Of a DNA stretch of 64,000 nt, positions 11,682 to 23,989 are shown one piece after another. Origin of the DNA: Symsagittifera roscoffensis. Lineage: Eukaryota; Xenacoelomorpha; Acoela; Convolutidae. The stretch covers positions 36,313,959 to 36,377,958 of the forward strand of contig NC_087069.1 of NCBI RefSeq assembly GCF_963678635.1, given 5' to 3'. The position numbers were made by a program, and so were the translations under genes. Below the pieces are notes generated by a model that did not search any database, was not told the origin of the DNA, and was given only the letters and a program-made list of their open reading frames with translations. Positions within the stretch are counted from its first letter, which is position 1; each line of letters begins with the position of its first letter.

Positions 11682-12031
11682 AGGAAAATAGCTTTGCTTG
11701 AAATAGTTTGCATGTTTTTTTTTACTGAACGTTGGTTAAGACCATCAAGACAAAGGTATGAAAATTTCGGACGATCATTTTTTCTACTGCCTTCGTCTTA
11801 TCTTTTGCCGGTAAGCATCTCTGTATCAGACGTAGTGCGAAGCTTTGATTTGCCTGTGTATACACAAGTAATGCTTGTGTTATAGTATGAACTTTTTTTT
11901 CCAACCTAAGTCGCAATTTTTGTTGCGACGCAAATATTTGATGAGATAAAATGTGTTCATTTTGAAAGTGTTCAGTTGAATCAATAATCAGCTATTAAGT
12001 ACTGCCAATGCTAAGGATTTTAACACATATT

Positions 12032-12492
12032 ATTATTGTTCCGACTTTTGTAACAAAACTAACGGAGTATTTGGGCTCGGTTTTTTTTCTTCAGACAAAT
12101 TTCGACATTTTAACTGGCCATTTTTGACGGGATTTTTATAAATCATTCAAAAAGTATTGTTGTCCTGAGCTTAAATTTGGAAAGATATTTACCTGTGATC
12201 GTTTTTCGTAAAGTTATGTGGGTATACAAATTGCCATTTTGGCCAATTTGAGACAATAAACGCGCGATATATTTCGCGCTATTACCGCGTAAGCGGAGAT
12301 TTAATCCATCTTAGTAATCGATCCAAATTGGTTGAAGGAAGCTTATTTGCCATAATTGATTTGTTACTAGGAGCGAAATTTACACTTAATAAGGCGTGTG
12401 GGGGGATGATTTTCACAAAAATCTCAAATTAAAAAAATCATTTTTTATTACTTTTAATTTTTTCGTGTTATTACTGCTCCATAGACTGCTCT
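12032..12492. repeat. dispersed repeat family E, copy in unit 2
   Basis: Copy of 3695-4155 with a single noted change (AATCAATCTT to AATCCATCTT). Confidence 0.7.
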
Positions 12493-13097
12493 ATAAATTG
12501 AGGCATGTTAGTTCGTAAATTTTTTTAAATCATATTGACTGGTACTGCTAATGCGTCATAATTGGCGTGCGCCACTTGAGAAATTTTGTCGACTCAAAGT
12601 TTTACTCATTCAGTTTTTCAAGTGTCTTTAATAAAGTGCTTAAATATCGAGACCAGCACCGATCATAATAATTTGGTACCCCAAAAACTGATTTGTTGGT
12701 AGCAAATCAAGCACCACTACCTTGCTTCGGATATTAAAGACCCCCAGCCTACGCTAATTAAGCTCATGAGAGTTTCAGATTATGGTTACTAAAAAGCCTT
12801 CAATAAGGTGGCACTACTTTCTTTGTTAATGCCATTCAAACAACAGTTTTTTTTCGGCTTGGCAGTTTGATGTTGTCATAAATGATACCTTGGACTGTTT
12901 TCAATTCTTGTCAGACTCAATTCGTTTGTACTAGTACATAAATGTAAATTAAAAGTCGAAAAGTCGTCAAATCAATTTTGTATACGCTTTTCGCGACTGA
13001 AGGTGTGTTCATTCATTACTACTTGTTATACTTATTTTAATCGTGACTTGGATTTAACGTGTAATCAAGCAACTTTTACTGTGATCTGCGAAACACG

Positions 13098-13964
13098 ATG
13101 GACGCAAAAATCATTGACTCAGCTTTGAGTCATTGCTTTGGGTTAAATCTAGAGCAAGAGGGTATTAATATTGTCAGGGCTCTTGTCGCAGAAAGAGTTT
13201 TGTTCGGGGAAAATCACAATTTGTTCTCCAAATTCTGCACGTATTTGAACAATGGAGGAGTAACAAAATTGAATGACGTCAGTCACTTGATGCATTTCAT
13301 GCTTCACTTCGATACATTCGTAAGTCTGGAGCGTGGCATTGAGGCAAGCAAGCGTATTGCAAATTCTTTTCCGGAAGCACATCTTATGTCTGATCATGCG
13401 GTGGTAATCAGATCTGGCAGGGTAATTCAACTCCCACCAAGGACAACTGAAAGTGTGCCGGGCTCACAGCACGAATTCATCTCTCTGATATCGAGTTCGA
13501 TGGCTGATAATTGTGGATCGCAGTATGACACACTCGATGGCATGAGCGATGATGATGATGATGGAGGTCATGGGGGTGGCCAACCGCGACCACAAACGCA
13601 TGATGATGCGCCTTCGTCTTCGGAGGATCCGGATTATATCCCGTCTGGGTCGGAGCACGCTGGGTCGGAGTATCCAGATCCAGTTATAACCTATCAGTCA
13701 GAAAGAGACCAAATGTTGGACTCCATGCCAGAGATGGACGAACGAATGGCCTCCCACTCGGAAAGATTTCCAGTCCCAATTGTGGACTGGAGGACGAATG
13801 GACGTCCAAGGCGGCAAAGCTTGCAAAATGTTTTCACGAAACCAAAACAAACCGTTTTGCAAGATGATCAGGTGGTCGAGGAACCGAATGGATCTGTGGA
13901 AGAGCATGGACAGGCACGAGAAAGGCGTTACAGCTTGGGAAGCAGGCTTCTTAGTTATAAATAA
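13098..13964 (+). CDS. 288-aa acidic/Ser-rich protein of unknown function, copy 2
   Basis: Same frame and length as the gene at 4761, again with an AATAAA signal about 50 bp after the stop. It has Glu at residue 19 and Val at residue 61 where copy 1 has Asp and Ile. Both copies are open from start to stop and share about 1.4 kb of identical upstream sequence. If the duplication is real rather than an assembly product, both genes could be expressed. No family was recognised. Confidence 0.75.
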   Translation: MDAKIIDSALSHCFGLNLEQEGINIVRALVAERVLFGENHNLFSKFCTYLNNGGVTKLNDVSHLMHFMLHFDTFVSLERGIEASKRIANSFPEAHLMSDHAVVIRSGRVIQLPPRTTESVPGSQHEFISLISSSMADNCGSQYDTLDGMSDDDDDGGHGGGQPRPQTHDDAPSSSEDPDYIPSGSEHAGSEYPDPVITYQSERDQMLDSMPEMDERMASHSERFPVPIVDWRTNGRPRRQSLQNVFTKPKQTVLQDDQVVEEPNGSVEEHGQARERRYSLGSRLLSYK

Positions 13965-14096
13965 CTAGTAATTCACTAGTAATATATAACCATAGAAAAG
14001 TAGTGTTAGACTTTAAAAATAAAACTTTTGACGAAAATCATTTTGAATGTATCATTACTAGCTTAATTTATTACTTTACACTGGTTTTGCTCTTTT

Positions 14097-16535
14097 GGTC
14101 TTGATCGTTGTTTTTCAATCACATCCATTTGAACTTAGTTACGGTTTTTATGATTAATTTTTAATTTTTTCATTGTAATCTTAGTTTAATATTTGTTGTT
14201 GGGGATAAAGAAGATCTTTTTGTCCCCGTCTTCGTTGTCAGTTCAAGACATTCTATTTTCTGCTTTGGCTCCGTAAATTTGCGATAGTGCCATTCTACCA
14301 ATCTAGTATTTTTCAGTGGTTCCGTTTGCAAAATTTTTTTCAGGGGATCTTCAGATAAAAGAGACCCAAGGTTCCTGAAACAACGCAGCATTTTTAGGAA
14401 GCCAAAGCCGTGGTGCTGGGAGCCGGTCCCCAGACCTATGTCGGCGGATGCATGCCTAATCAGCTGTATTTTGAGGATAAGGTCACAGCCTTCTTTCAAG
14501 TTTCTGTATATTAAGAGTAATGGACGTAGTGAAGACTCTTATATAGGTCTTGTTGATTTTTTTTCAAGGAAAAAGTCTTAAAATTTGTTCACGCTCAATT
14601 TTTATTTTTCGCGGTTGACTTTTTTTTAAGTTCAGTGCGTTTCTATTGTTAAAAGGAAGGCAAAATCCACTATCGAACAACAAAATTGTAAAGGTCGCGC
14701 AAAACGTGATCGACTCTGATTTTGAAGCTGGAAATTAATTATCAGATTTCCCAGGGAAATAAAGGTTTAACCAATTGATCCAGTTTTCTCAAATTGGGAT
14801 AATTTAAACAAAAAAATGTCCATCATAAATTGTTCTACAGTTTAAAGAGCTTCAAGGCCATCTAATTAGTAGGTAGGAAAAGGGCGGTTAGTAAGGGAGG
14901 CGAAATCTTTTCAGAACAACTCTTCGACCATTTCTCAAGCAAATTTAGAAAAATGCTGTTCGACGTTTTTGGAAAATTTTTGGATGGTTTGGATCAGAAT
15001 ATTTTTTGGTAAGCTCTCCCCCTTAATTTAACTTTATGTTGGCGCCCAAGTCGCCTTGAAAAGAATTCAATTATTGGGTGGTCAAAGAAGGATTTCAACA
15101 TAGAAACAAGGGGAGACGTCAGAGGGGGCGAATCTCTGAGGCTGGGGATGCTCCATTTGAAAACAACTAAACCGAATATGCAATTTTTAGTAGAGTGGTT
15201 TAAAAATCCGTGACCGATATGATTCAGCCAATTTTTTTTTTCAGAATATAGAAAAACAAATATGAAAAAATTAATATCAAGAAATTGGCGTAAATCAGCA
15301 AAATTAAACAACTGCATGTTTTACTAACATTGAAAGTGAAGACATTATAGGAGATGATATACAATAAGCTTCAGTTGCACGAAATTTGGACCAGAACATG
15401 AAAGTATTACGTCGTTGCAGTACCACGGAAAGCTGCTGAAGGAGTTAACACGCAGCCGGCGGCCATAGAGTCCACCCGACAGTTTTTGGTTGCGATGGGG
15501 GATCAGCCATTGAAAGTTTCGACTGAAAGTGAAATGAATGAAATACTGGCTACTTCAAAGGCTAGTATACGTTTGGATATCTTTCGGTTGTCGGAGATCT
15601 CAAGGGCGTAACCAGCGTAAGTTCCAGCAAAAGAGGGTGTTTGGCTGCAGAAAACTTATTACTGCACATCATGAGTGGCGGGGCGACCTCGGGACCAGCA
15701 GGAAAGCAATTTTTCACCTGGACGAGAACGGGTATTCGTGAGGTTGGGTTTTTCGAGCATGGGGGCATAGGCGATCGTGTCAAGGAGTATTGGTCTTATT
15801 TGTTGTTTTTCAATCACATCCATTTGAACTTAGTTACAGTTTTTATGATTAATTTTCAATTTTTTCATGGTAGTCTTAGTTTTATATTTGTTGTTGGGGA
15901 TAAAGGAGATCTTTTTATCCCCGTCTTCGTTGTCCGTTTAAGACATTCTATTTTCTGCTTTGGCTCCGTATTTTTGCGATAGTGCCATTCAACCAATCTA
16001 GTATTTTTCAGTGGTTTCGTTTGCAAACATTTTTTTAGGGGGTCTTCAGATAAGAGACCTAAGGTTCCTGAAACAACGCAGCATTTTTAGGAAGCCAAAG
16101 CCGTGGTGCTGGGAGCCGGTCCCCAGACCTATGTCGGCGGATGCGGGCTTAATCAGCTGTATTTTGAGGATAAGGTCAGAGCCTTCTTTCAAGTTTCTAT
16201 ATATTAAGAGTAATGGACGTAGTGAAGACTCTTATATAGGTCTTGTTGATTTTTTTTCAAGGAAATAGTCTTAAAATTTGTTCACGCTCAATTTTTATTT
16301 TTCGCGGTTGGCTTTTTTTTAAGTTCAGTGCGTTTCTATTGTTAAAAGGAAGGCAAAATCCACTATCGAACAACAAAATTGTAAAGGTCGCGCAAAACGT
16401 GATCGACTCTGATTTTGAAGCTGGAAATTAATTATCAGATTTCCCAGCGAAATAAAAGTTTAACCTATTGATCCAGTTTTCTCAAATTGGGATAATTTAA
16501 ACAAAAAAATGTCCATCATAAATTGTTCTACAATT
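14097..16535. repeat. internal repeats A-B-A' of unit 2
   Basis: Same A-B-A' organisation as 5760-8198, including two family D copies (14507-14867, 16207-16532) and the truncated antisense retrotransposon fragment at about 15477-15787. Confidence 0.85.
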
Positions 16536-16976
16536 TTGGTAAGCTCTCCCCCTTAATTACAATTGTATGCTGGCGCCCAAATCGCCTTGAGAAAAATTCA
16601 AGTATTGGGTGGTCAAAAATGGATGTCAACATAGAAACAAGGGGAGAGGTTAGAGGGGGGCGAATCTCTGAGGCTGGGGATGCTCCACTTAAAAACTACT
16701 AAACCGAAAATGCAATTTTTAATAGATTGGTATAAAAATCCGTGACCGATATGATTCAGCCAATTTTTTTTCTTCAAAATATAGAAAATAAAATATAAAA
16801 AATTAAAATTAATATCAAGAAATTGGTGTAAATCAGCAAAATTAAACAACTGCATGTTTTACTAACATTGAAAGTGAAGACAGTATAGGAGATAATAGAC
16901 AATAAGCTTCAGTTGCACGAAATTTGGGCCAGAACATGTAAGCATTACGTCATTGCAGTACCACGGAAAGCTGCTG

Positions 16977-17778
16977 AAGGAGTTAACACGCAGCCGGCGG
17001 CCATAGAGTCCACCCTACACAGTTTTTGGTAGCGATGGGGGATCAGCCATTGAAAGTTTCGACTGAAGGTGAAATCAATGAAATACTGGCTACTTCAAAG
17101 GGGAGTCTACGTTTGGATATCTTTCGGTTGTCGGAGATCTCAAGGGCGTAACCAGCGTAAGCTCCAGCAAAAGAGGGTATTTGGCTGCAGAAAACTTACT
17201 ACTGCACATCATGAGTGGCGGGGCGACCTCGGGACCAGCAGGAAAGCAATTTTTCACCTGGACGAGAACGGGTATTTGTGAGGTTGGGTTTTTCGAGCAT
17301 GGGGGCATAGGCGATCGTGTCAAGGAATTCGGCCACAATCAGCCGAACAAGCAGGAGCGTGGTTGCCGAAAATGTCCAAGGTTTTTGAGCACTTGAAGCA
17401 GACAAATGCCTCGCTGAAAAAGATGGCTAGTCTGTGGTACAAAGCAATCCGGAATTCAGCCGGGTGCATAGAGAGACCGAGGGAACAGCTGAGAGCCAGT
17501 GACCGCTGTTGGAGGGAGATGCAAAGAGAACTTGTATGCAGGAAGAGCCATTGATGCTGTCCGTCAGCCTCGTTTGAGCCTTCGGAGCAAAAGAGACGGG
17601 AACAAATAAAAAGGCATTATCGAGACAGTCTTGAACCGGAGCAGGGACTTCATGAGAGGAAATATCAATGATCTGGTCGGCAGGAGACTTGGTGTCCATG
17701 AAACTTCTTAAGAAGGCTGCGTGATAGACTTTGGAGGCGATCGGAAGACCAATCCCGCCTTTCGAAAGATACAGCTAA
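16977..17778 (-). pseudogene. decayed non-LTR-type reverse transcriptase C-terminal region, unit 2
   Basis: Copy of the remnant at 8640-9440 with the same frame breaks. The stop at the RHDRL-like position is shared, so the decay predates the 8.33-kb duplication. Two substitutions in it distinguish the units (CGAGG to TGAGG, TTTAGCC to TTCAGCC). Confidence 0.75.
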
Positions 17779-19089
17779 AACTGGATGCGTTGACATTCAT
17801 GCAATTGATGTTTGAGCTAATTTCAATTTGTTTTTCATAGCATCTTTTAAAGTTCTGCGGTTTTTCCTTCTTTACCATCGGCAAATTAAATCTTGTATAA
17901 GTTTTTGCCATTGACAAGTTGTCATAGTTTTGAATAGTTCAGTTTTTGGTGTTTTCACGTTGAAAACGATGTGCTTCAAACTGGTAACCACAAACAATGC
18001 TTCTAAAAACTTGTCATGATTTTCTTAGTCAATCAGCTCGGAGACCTAACCCGAAGGCTTATTATTCCTGCGATAAGCGCATATAACCGGTACCCATTTA
18101 AGTGCTAACTTAATGCGAGAGCTGACTTACCTTGCATATTGCAGCGGACGTGCGATTTCAACCAGCAGTTATATGATTGCTGGGCACCATCACTAGCGGA
18201 CGGCTGCCTATCGCGATACTGATTTACTGCAATCTTACGGAAAGTTTTGACCAAAAAATTACCTGAATTTGAATGAATCCGGATGAATTAGAATTGAAAC
18301 TTGTCTCATTCATAATTTTCGATTTTAATTGAAATTTCCGGACTATTTTTTCTGGGACACAAGTATATATGCACTACTGAATTATTGCGCAACGAAGCGC
18401 GCGCTCCTTATTTCCAATTTTTGGCTTTTTACGAATCATTACTTAACTAGTTGCAGTATTTGGTAGCAATAACAGCCTTACGACAGGCACTTGTTGGTAA
18501 CAACAACCACGATTCAAGTGATTTACGATTATACTGATCCAATCTATCAACATTATGTTGAATTATCAAACTATTCATTAGTGTGATGTTTTCAATACAA
18601 ATCGGTGCTCACATATAAAAAACGGTGTATACTAATATATGTGTTTGGATCGTTATATTTGGCACTCTTTGCTTCAATAATTGAGAGTGAGCAGATATTT
18701 TCAACGCAATTTGAACGTTTTCAGAGCTGTTTTCGCGTTTCGCATTTACGAAGTTTAGCTGCACCTCTGTGTAACTTATGTACTTGCAAATGTAGATGCT
18801 TATAATTAAATATGTATGTATTTATTGAAGTTAATCGAGCAGTCTTGCTCATGACATGGGAAAATTGGCTATGGATTTTTTTTTGGCTATTTGCCTCTTC
18901 CTATTCTTCATGACTTGCTGTTGTTAAAATTCTTTTTGCATCTTTTTGATATTTTATGGTCTATTATGATAGATTTTTTTATTAGGAGTCGATGAACGCA
19001 GTACCTGCCAAGAATAACCAAATTCTTAAGATATTTTGGGTCCTGAATACACCATATAATTTTTCTCTCTATTTTTTAAACTAAAATTA

Positions 19090-19406
19090 ACCCTTCATAA
19101 ATTAACACAAAACACGGGATCAGTAGGTAATCTTTTCCATTTTTTTTTCTGAATCGAAAATCGGAATGATTTAACTTTAGCGCTTTTTAGATTTTCTGGG
19201 TAAATTGAACAAGAGTTAGCACGTCGCGCTCGTTTTTGTCGAATCGAAAAAAAACGAGCGCGACGTGCTAACTCCTGTTCAGTTTGACCAAAAAATCTAA
19301 AACAGCGCTTCAGCGATGTTCTAATATCGTTCCGATGGAAAAAAAATAAATAAGGAACAGAAGATTACCTACTGATCCAGTTATTTGTGTTAATTATATA
19401 AAGGGT
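19090..19406. mobile_element. foldback/MITE-like element, unit 2
   Basis: Copy of the 10752-11069 palindrome, with one A fewer in the A-run of the right arm. The central 25-nt arms are unchanged. Confidence 0.75.
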
Positions 19407-20219
19407 CATTCATTGACATTTGATGAGGTTCCTTGAAATTTGATGAGGTTTAACGGGATGTTTTTTTTCTAATTCTTCTAATGTTTATTTGTATCTTTGC
19501 TTTTGCAGATTCGATAGTTGTCTAAAAATACACCCAGTTTAAAAGATACGAGAGCTCAATTATACAATATCAAAAGAATCAATGAAATGAAAGTGGTTAG
19601 ATGATAAGAAGGAACTATGGTTGAAGGTGTTTTTCCCCACGAAAAATTTGTTGCCACAAATGTACGTCAGATGTGGAAGAGCGGCGCTGCGTCATTTTGA
19701 AGACATTTCAGTCATGATTCGGTCTCTAAATGGAAATGTGTTTAATTAAGTCGCTCCATTGAAATTTATGGTGTCAATGAACGTAGTGAAAACTCTTACC
19801 TATGTCGTGTTCTTTTTTGCATGTTTTCAACGTTGTCACTCAAATTTGATGTTTTTTTTGCAATTTGACTTTGATTTTTTAAGTTCATTTCAAATTCGTT
19901 TGCTAAAAGAAATAATTTATGCTGCAATAACACCTGCAAATTTCGCCAAAAATTGGACTGACTTGTTGATTAAAAAATGAATTTTTACTTTCAGAATTAC
20001 CAGTAGATTCAAAAAATATTTCTTTTGATCCAGTTTTCTTCGATTGGTTTTGTTTTATCAAAAGCGTATCAACAATCGAAGATTATTGAAATTCAAAGTC
20101 TGAATTTTATTGATATTTTCCAACTAAATAATGGGTATGTTAGAAGAATTCAACCTTATTTAATCTCATTTTATCTGATTTTGAACTAGTTTCTACTCAT
20201 TGCTGCTATCAAAAGTGTA

Positions 20220-20830
20220 AATTTACACAAGCAAAGCTTGTGATACAATATGAACTATCTTTTTTCCAACCTAAGTCGCAAATATTGTTGCAACAAAATG
20301 TGTTCTTTCTGATCAATAACCATTATCAAGCTAGTAAGTACAGCCTATTAAGCATTGGCTGTTCTTGAACAATCTATTTAGTACAGCCAGTGCTAACAAT
20401 ATTAGCACAGACTGTTATATTACAAATAGCACTTAAGCTTCCAGGTATCATGGATCTGCAGCGAAGAGGTCGGGAAGGTGACCAGCAACAAAATAAGAGG
20501 GTTCGAACCTGGACAGGGTCGGATGTTTTTAATGAACTTTTTCTTACACTAGTTAAAATCCGTCCGCTCTAAATTGAGGCATGGTATTGGTAATATTTTT
20601 TTTCGCTTCAAATTGACTGTGACTAGTACTGCTAACGCATCATAATAAGCTTGCGTCACTTAAGAATTATGTAGACTCATAATTGGCGTGCGTAGACTGA
20701 AATTGGCGTGCGTAGTCTCAAATTGTGTAGACTCAAATTGGCGTGCATAATTGTCGTGCGTAGGCTCAAATTTTGTAGATTTACTCAAGTCTTTTTCATT
20801 CAGTTTTTCCCAGTAGCGTTATCGGTCATA
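20220..20830. repeat. decayed third partial copy of the unit's left end
   Basis: 20220-20345 resembles 3530-3665 (GCTTGTG, a TATGAAC block, CCAACCTAAGTCGCAA, AAAATGTGTTC). 20575-20800 resembles 4155-4300 (AAATTGAGGCATG, TGACTGGTACTGCTAAYGC, AATTGGCGTGCG). The middle is missing or replaced. This older copy lies just beyond unit 2. Confidence 0.55.
20680..20782 (+). repeat. short tandem repeat, ~19-bp unit
   Basis: Four to five degenerate copies of AATTGGCGTGCGTAGACTC follow each other here. The parent region at 4220 has only one, so this is a local expansion. Confidence 0.75.
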
Positions 20831-20992
20831 TTTTTGCTTGCGTATGCGAAGTGCAACTTCGCCTTTGTGTAAAAATTTGATTTGCTTGATTCATTGCTTT
20901 GTATATTTCGGCCGGAATGTTTGGTTCTGCTTTTACAGCATTAGGCTATTCGTGTTCTTAGAAAGGTTTCATGTTGGGTTTTCTGTTTGTAG

Positions 20993-22530
20993 ATGCAATC
21001 TTAGCCGCCAAAGTGAACAACAGCGAGACACTTCTCTTAGCGTGCAGCTTCACCCAGATCAAACTAATCAATATAGGCCAGAAGCCCTACCTGCCCCTGA
21101 TGAAGTCGGAGACTCTCTCGCCCTCGCCAGTGGGGTGTGCATTGTGTGTGAATGTGGAACAGATACTGTATGTGCATCAGGAGGGGTCGGTGTTGAATAA
21201 ACTGGACTGCTTGTCTGGAATGGTGGCCGATAAAAGACTGGAAGGTACCTTAAATCATTTGCACTTCACCAAGAAATCATAGCCTAGACCCCGCTTATGC
21301 AAAAAAGGTCCGCTAAGCAAAATAGAGCCCCCTTTTATCAAAAATTCATAGTATGGCGGTTCTGTATTATGAGTAATGAATGAAGTTAGTACTTTTATTT
21401 AGGTCTTGCTGATAATTTTTTTTTCAGGAAGAAATTTGTTCACGCTCAATTTCGCTTTTTCGCGGTTTGACATTTGATTTCTTTTGAAGATCATTTTATT
21501 TTCTTTGTTGAAAGGACGGCAAACTCCACTATCGAACAGCACAATTGTAAAGGTCATGGAAAATGTGATTGATTTCTTCTAATTTCGAAAGTGGAATTTA
21601 TTTATCAGATTACCCAGCGGAATGAAAATTTTGCTTATTGCTCCAGTTTTTTCAAATTAGGTTAATTTGAACAATATAAGGGTCAAACATAAATTGTTCG
21701 TGAAATTCAAAGAGCTTTAAGGGCATATATCTTTTCTTTAAAATTCGCAAGGTAAATTTTTCAAAGGGCTTGTCTTTTTTCTTTGCGTTCATTACTCTTA
21801 TCCAACTGTCATTTGGCTATGTTTTTTTGCTACTGTGCGCGGGGGAGCTATAATGGGAAAGAACTAAATAATGATTATTTCGTTGGTTAAGTTAAGTGTG
21901 AAGTTAGTTACCATTAATTGTCATCAAGAGAAAGACCAACATAAGGTGTTCATGAGGTGTTCAGTTCTTTTACGGCGTACTGTTGTTGTGCTCTTGATTA
22001 AAAACTACATGCAGCTTTTCTTTTTCATTGGCTCGAAATTATAAATTTAACCTCAAGCATTGAGCATAGAAGTCTTGACTGTGAAGTGGATACCCTTAGG
22101 CACTTCTCCGCCGCCCTCATATTAGCTGTTTCATTTGTTTTTGTGCTCAGAAAGAGGCTGATCTGTAAAAGAGGAGTCTCTATGAGCTTAAAGATCTTAC
22201 GAAAATGTCAGCTTTATGAGCTATTTTGTGACATACTCAAGTCAACGAATTAATAAATTGGGGAGTTCTAGCTGAAAAAATCTATTTATCTTAATGGCAT
22301 ATCCAAATAAAACGAGCCTAGAATTCGCCGCGATCCCAGTCGTGAGAACCCGCAAATTCTATTTAATCACGCAGCTGCAGTGTTGTTTGTAGTAATGTTG
22401 CATAATTGTGATGACTGTTCTAGGTAATAGCATGGACGTATTGAGTCTGTCTCGCAACAACCGCCACTTGGCCATTCTCTGTCGCAACAACACACAACTC
22501 AGCATCGTCCTATACCAGGCATCAAATTAG
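20993..22530 (+). CDS. beta-propeller (WD40-like) protein, last two exons
   Basis: Exon 20993-21244 follows TTTGTAG and starts AT, completing the GAT codon opened by the G at 1837. It ends CTGGAAG|GTACC (phase 1). The terminal exon 22424-22530 follows TTCTAG, starts GT to complete Gly, and ends at TAG 22530. Phases match at every junction, so the split across the 19-kb intron is well supported. The exons encode strand-like repeats: ETLLLACSFTQIKLINIG, then EQILYVHQEGSVLNKLD, then VLSLSRNNRHLAILCRNNTQ. These look like blades of a propeller that ends the protein. Full size and function are unknown because the 5' exons are outside the window. Confidence 0.7.
21370..21880. repeat. family D copy, diverged
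   Basis: Lies in the intron between the last two propeller exons. It has the AGGTCTTGCTGATAATTTTT, TTGTTCACGCTCAATTT, AAAGGACGGCAAACTCC, CCAGTTTTTTCAAATTAGG and GAGCTTTAAGGGCATAT blocks, and the AACTGTCATTTGGCTATGTT tail. Confidence 0.6.
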
Positions 22531-23989
22531 GAGTTATTACAATTCTAAGTGGAACATGTTAATTAGAAGGCATCGAATTGGGAAACGAAACACGAGTATG
22601 AGTTTGTTTCTATGTTAAACTGTGCACAGATGAATAACAAGGATCGCTGAAAATCCAGATTAATCAGATTTGACTGCTGATGATCAATGCCCCAAGGTCA
22701 AAATAGCCCAGTTTCGCCCACCACATATCGAGGACGCCTCAAAATGTAAAAAAAAGTTTCGATCAGTTTATCTTCCAGTACATCCGAGTATGCAACCAAC
22801 CGAATGTGTGTCTCGCTTGCAACATATCACGTGACTTATATATCTGGAGTGCAAAAGCTCTATCTCTGAATCTATCGTTCTCTTAGTTGTCAGTTGTCTT
22901 TCATTCTTGAATCTTTCATTTAAATGGGGATTGGCGAAACATCTCTCGCATAAGCGAATTTTTGACAAAATTTTTTTATCCAAGATTTTTTAGATTATTC
23001 TTTGGCACTATCGAAAATGTAAAAATAGTTAAACGTATTACCGAACTTTATGTCCATGAATTCGTCGACCTCATGACTAACAATTAACATAACATATCCA
23101 CAAACTATTTAACAGCTTTACGTGACAATAAAAAAAATCAACCAAAGCTACTTTGTTTCTAACTTCTGGTGTTATTCTATTAATTGTCACAAATCATAGA
23201 TCTCATATCAATTATTAGTTAAAAAATTATCTTTGAAGTTCATCATGTTTAGATACATATCCCTTGGTGCCATTAGATTAAACATTTTCAAATTCATTAA
23301 TATGAATGAGCTGATATTCTAAATGACAAATTTGTCGAATTGATAATTCGTTTTTATCTGATATTTCGATCACCAGTCGAGCAATGAAATTAGTCCTGAA
23401 TAATCTTGAAAATGATGAATCGTCAAGGAATCAAAGAAAAAGAAATCAAAGAATCAAAAAACAAAGAGCCATATGTGAGATCGCTGTTACATGAAAGAAT
23501 CTTGATTGTCATTTTCTTTCGACTAGGGTTCTTTTTCGTTGTAAGCTTGTTTTCTATTCCTGCTAGAAACTCAAGATATTCCCCTTGTTTCATATCATCA
23601 TTTCTCGCCAAACAAATTTGCTGATTGATGTTATAGTATAGTGTACGTTTTAACGTTTGTAGATACGGATAGAAATGAATTGAAATCTTATATATTAAAT
23701 GAAAGTCGGAGTGCGCTTTTAACGCAACGATTAACTTAAAGCAATGTTTTAGCTTCGTCGAATGCAACGGTTAAAAAATTATATAGGCTTAACGTTTAAG
23801 AGAAGGCCAATATTGTTCTAGAACTTTCAAATGTTCTTGACAAAAATTCAATTCTTTAGACAAGAGAACGCAATTCATTTTCAAGGCTAGACAGTGCCTG
23901 CTCATTTTTTTCCCGAAATTTTGCCTTTTCAGATTGATTACATTCTGAAACGAACAAACTAAAAACAGCAACCTCCTTGCTAGAAAAAC
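22531..23989. other. intergenic, no gene recognised
   Basis: AT-rich sequence after the propeller gene's stop. Overlapping short frames on both strands near 23.4-23.8 kb lack domain likeness and splice support. Confidence 0.4.

Larger units (their letters stand above)
11682..20009. repeat. 8.33-kb tandem duplication, unit 2
   Basis: Direct copy of 3345-11672 (offset 8337, later 8338 because of 1-bp indels). Examples of differences: position 4818 T to 13155 G, 8939 C to 17276 T, 10673 G to 19011 T. All sub-features of unit 1 are present. Confidence 0.95.

Noticed and set aside
20495-20520. GGTTCGAACC resembling a tRNA T-loop/box B
   Set aside because: No box A at the right distance and no cloverleaf arms.
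23423-23767. Minus-strand frame of 114 codons
   Set aside because: Low-complexity A/T-rich codons, no domain likeness, overlapped by another frame, no splice support.
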